Positions 61,763 through 64,000 of a DNA stretch of 64,000 nt are shown here, in pieces. This DNA comes from CBDAPI01 sp965248635 (GTDB taxonomy: Bacteria; Acidobacteriota; UBA6911; RPQK01; CBDAPI01). The number at the start of each line of letters is the position of its first letter. Positions within the stretch are counted from its first letter, which is position 1. The position numbers and the translations under genes were made by a program. Below the pieces are notes generated by a model, which saw only the letters and a program-made list of their open reading frames with translations, had not been told where the DNA came from and made no database searches. The stretch is from positions 2,542,001 to 2,606,000 of the forward strand of contig OZ252114.1 of assembly GCA_965248635.1 (NCBI GenBank). Reading direction: 5' to 3'.

Positions 61763-63499
61763 TTAAGGAAGCGAGAAGACAGTCAACACGCCACCCAGGT
61801 TGCTATGTTGATCTACGTCTGCAAAAGCGCCAAGGGCTCCCAGCCCCGCAGTAGGATCTTCCGGGCCGATTCCAGCAGCAATCGCAATGCCTGACCATCC
61901 GCCGACACCCGATAGGATGGCGACATACTGCTTGCCGTCAGGGCCCATATAAGTGATCGGATTACCGATAATGCCGGAAGGGGTCTTGAACTTCCACAGG
62001 ACTTCCCCGCTCTCGGCGTGAACCGCCTTCAGCCACCCTTCCATGGTGCCATAGAAGACGACATCACCGGCAGTGGCGAGGGCGCCTCCCCAGGCGGCTA
62101 AATTCTCCTTGACCCCCCACACCTTCTTTCCGGTGCTCGCATCCCAGGCCATGAACTCGCCCCTGTGCCCGCCCGGACCGGGAGAACTCACCACAATCGC
62201 GCCAACGTAGGGCTGACCCGCCTGGTATTTGATTTCAACGCCCTCAAGGTCCATACAAAGATTGTTGGTGGGAACGTAGAAGAGGCCTGTTCTGGGGGAG
62301 TAGGCGACGGGCTGCTGGTTCTTTGCTCCCATGGCAGAGGGACAGATGTTCTTGGTGTTCTTCGTCGCCGAAGTTCTCTTCGCGGGATCTTCAATGGGCC
62401 TCCCCGTGCTCATGTCTATCCCCTTGGCCCAGTTGATATACGCGAAGGGTTCGGCCGCGAGCAGCTCACCAGTTTCGCGATCCAGCGTGTAGGAAAACCC
62501 ATTGCGGTCGAAGTTAACGAGGACCTTCCTGATCTTTCCGTCGATCTTCAGATCCACAAGAACATTCTCATTGATCCCATCATAGTCCCAGGCATCGTGG
62601 GGAGTCTTCTGGTAGGCCCACTTCGCCTTCCCGGTATCAGGATCCCGCGCGAAAATCGTCATCGACCATTTGTTGTCTCCAGGCCGCTGGTCGGGATTCC
62701 AGGTTCCAGGGTTGCCGGTGCCGTGGTAGAGAAGGTCGAGCTCGGGATCGTAGGAGTACCAGCCCCAAGTTGTGCCTCCCCCGATTTTCCATTGATCACC
62801 CTTCCAAGTCTCTACGGATCCCGGAAAGCCCACTTCCTCCTCTGGGCCGGTGCTGTACATGCGCCAGATCTGTTTGCCGGTATTCATATCATTAGCTGTG
62901 ATAAACCCGCGGACGCCGTACTCACCCCCGCTAATGCCGCTAATGACCTTATCCTTAACCACCAGGGGAGCACTGGTGAGCGTCTCGCCCCTCTTGTAGT
63001 CTCCCTGCTTCGTCTTCCAGAGTTCCTTGCCGGTTGCGGCATCCAGGGCCACGACGTGGGTATCCAATTGGCACTGGAAGATCTTTCCTTCAGCGTAGGC
63101 AAGTCCCCGGTTGACCGTATCGCAGCAGGCGATCGCAATTACCTCTGGGTCCTGCTCAGGGGTGTACTTCCACTTGATCGGGGCACCCTCTCGCGCCAGG
63201 TCCAGGGCATACACCGTGTTGGGGAAGGGAGTATGGACATACATCGTGCTGCCTACCACCAGTGGTGCACCCTCATGTCCCCGCAACACGCCAGTCGAGA
63301 ACATCCAGGCAGGCCTGAGATTCTTGATGTTATCGGTGGTAATCTGGCCCAGTGCACTGTAACGGGTACTGGCGTAATTCTTGCCCGGCATCACCCACTG
63401 TGTAACATCTTGCTGAAGCCGGAGAAGCTCGTCGTTCGCGAGAAGTAAGGAGGGTAGCGAAAAGGCTATCACCAGAATTAGTGTAAATAATCTCATCAT
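61763..63499 (-). CDS. xoxF: Lanthanide-type PQQ-dependent methanol dehydrogenase XoxF
   Basis: About 578 residues from ATG 63499 (a second ATG follows at once; AGAGGGA four to seven bases upstream); the frame is open 26 codons further without a signal-like sequence. Signal peptide 'MMRLFTLILVIAFSLPSLLLA'. The eight-bladed quinoprotein has the vicinal disulfide 'AIACCDTVNRG' next to PQQ. The metal site has all ligands of the lanthanide form: Glu in 'SGGEYGVRG', Asn in 'GTGNPGTWNPDQRPGDNKW', and both Asp of 'HDAWDYDGINE', the second Asp being the mark of XoxF versus MxaF. It oxidises methanol or other alcohols in the periplasm. It heads the xoxF-xoxJ-cytochrome operon. Confidence 0.95.
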   Translation of the reverse strand: MMRLFTLILVIAFSLPSLLLANDELLRLQQDVTQWVMPGKNYASTRYSALGQITTDNIKNLRPAWMFSTGVLRGHEGAPLVVGSTMYVHTPFPNTVYALDLAREGAPIKWKYTPEQDPEVIAIACCDTVNRGLAYAEGKIFQCQLDTHVVALDAATGKELWKTKQGDYKRGETLTSAPLVVKDKVISGISGGEYGVRGFITANDMNTGKQIWRMYSTGPEEEVGFPGSVETWKGDQWKIGGGTTWGWYSYDPELDLLYHGTGNPGTWNPDQRPGDNKWSMTIFARDPDTGKAKWAYQKTPHDAWDYDGINENVLVDLKIDGKIRKVLVNFDRNGFSYTLDRETGELLAAEPFAYINWAKGIDMSTGRPIEDPAKRTSATKNTKNICPSAMGAKNQQPVAYSPRTGLFYVPTNNLCMDLEGVEIKYQAGQPYVGAIVVSSPGPGGHRGEFMAWDASTGKKVWGVKENLAAWGGALATAGDVVFYGTMEGWLKAVHAESGEVLWKFKTPSGIIGNPITYMGPDGKQYVAILSGVGGWSGIAIAAGIGPEDPTAGLGALGAFADVDQHSNLGGVLTVFSLP

Positions 63500-63577
63500 A
63501 ATGTCCCTCTTGTATGTACCAACTAAAAAATTGGAGATGGAACGACTCAGCCGTGCCAAACGGGACCGCACCTGCAA

Positions 63578-64000
63578 GAGTCAGCCCGGGTAGTGTCAAC
63601 CAGAAGTACCGGCAGTACGCTCTCATACATCTCCTCCTTCCCTCTTGGGTTGAGACGAACTCGATCTCTTCCAATGCCACGGAATAGGCTCTAGAAATGA
63701 GTTGCTGATCAGTATAAGCGATAACAGTGGCGCTACGAAATTCTCAGCTCGAAAAGGCAAATTCCTATCTTCTATCTTCAGAGTTCGGTGTCGGGGGCTC
63801 TAATCTTGAATGGACACTTTTACACAAAGGCAAGCCTACTGAGTTTAAGTCCATTGCTGTATGGTCCTTTGCAAAATATAGCCACGTTTTATCTGAATGT
63901 GGCCATGAACATCAAGCGAGCTTATAAAATGGGCCTCGCCGCGTAAAGCCGCTCCTACGTTCGACAATTGAAGAGTCATAATAAATTGATGCTTTATTCC
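63578..64000. other. Region upstream of xoxF without recognisable gene
   Basis: Probably holds the xoxF promoter; no clear -35/-10 pair seen. A 66-codon open frame from a GTG at 63727 does not resemble a known protein. Near 63930-63965 a short GC-rich stretch (GCCTCGCCGCGTAAAGCCGC) stands out from the AT-rich surroundings and could be a repeat-type sequence. Confidence 0.45.

Noticed and set aside
62165..63448. 427-codon plus-strand open frame
   Set aside because: Antisense to xoxF; sequence has no family resemblance.
63727..63927. 66-codon frame from a GTG upstream of xoxF
   Set aside because: No Shine-Dalgarno, no recognisable family; could be real but cannot be supported.
1..64000. CRISPR arrays, tRNA and rRNA genes
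   Set aside because: No regularly spaced short repeats and no cloverleaf or rRNA signature noticed by eye; a tRNA could still be missed without a covariance search.

Overview
The window reads as a chromosome segment of a free-living or host-associated Acidobacteriota bacterium, probably from an environmental (possibly marine or sponge) metagenome. The taxonomic guess rests on three things: an Oar-type TonB-dependent receptor with an N-terminal carboxypeptidase-regulatory-like domain; a secreted VWFA protein of the Acidobacterial 'VWFA-related' type; and many secreted catabolic families shared by Acidobacteriota and Planctomycetota (DUF1501, DUF1549/DUF1553 with CxxCH, PVC-type heme proteins, twin-arginine Gfo/Idh/MocA oxidoreductases, ThuA, sulfatase). 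The habitat and exact clade are inference.

Layout. 1-4687: the end of a DUF1501 gene, then a Gfo/Idh/MocA gene broken by a complete 2669-bp IS21 element (1139-3807, 6-bp target duplication) and by a separate frameshift. 4684-16059: a minus-strand operon headed by the TonB-dependent receptor, followed by a CehA/McBA-like metallohydrolase, a PVC-type heme lipoprotein, a PD40 propeller, an FG-GAP protein and the broken Gfo gene. 16250-19282: a second, paralogous PVC-type heme lipoprotein. 19863-23311: a NodB-like deacetylase/FG-GAP protein and an Nramp-like transporter with an in-frame TGA.

23345-36955 is the most striking region: a tandem array made of two full 5630-bp units plus a 2351-bp partial third unit. 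Each full unit carries an N,N-dimethylformamidase large-subunit-like gene, a divergent Gfo/Idh/MocA oxidoreductase, a sodium:solute symporter and a decayed tail-fibre fragment. Sequence differences show that the middle dimethylformamidase-like gene is a recombinant of the two outer ones, the signature of unequal crossing-over.

37491-47371 holds a SAF-domain oxidoreductase, the VWFA protein, a frameshifted DUF1549/DUF1553 gene next to an intact DUF1501 gene, a hydroxyacid dehydrogenase, a ThuA protein, a 157-bp MITE-like element with CTAG target duplication, and an SDR. 47824-49928 is a complete IS1595-family element (25-bp perfect inverted repeats, 8-bp target duplication) with a P63C-domain passenger gene. 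50187-57422 holds an SDR, a VapBC-type pair, a TPR protein, an oxidoreductase stub, HspQ, a UPF0182 membrane protein and a RelE/RHH pair. 57495-59186 is a sulfatase lacking its catalytic N-terminus. 59363-63499 is a lanthanide-type methanol dehydrogenase operon (xoxF, xoxJ and a cytochrome c/beta-propeller fusion).

Taken together: secreted or periplasmic oxidation of small organic molecules (alcohols by XoxF, possibly amides by the dimethylformamidase-like enzymes, sugars or polyols by Gfo/PVC-heme systems), in a region with many mobile elements and an unusual number of broken genes (at least seven).
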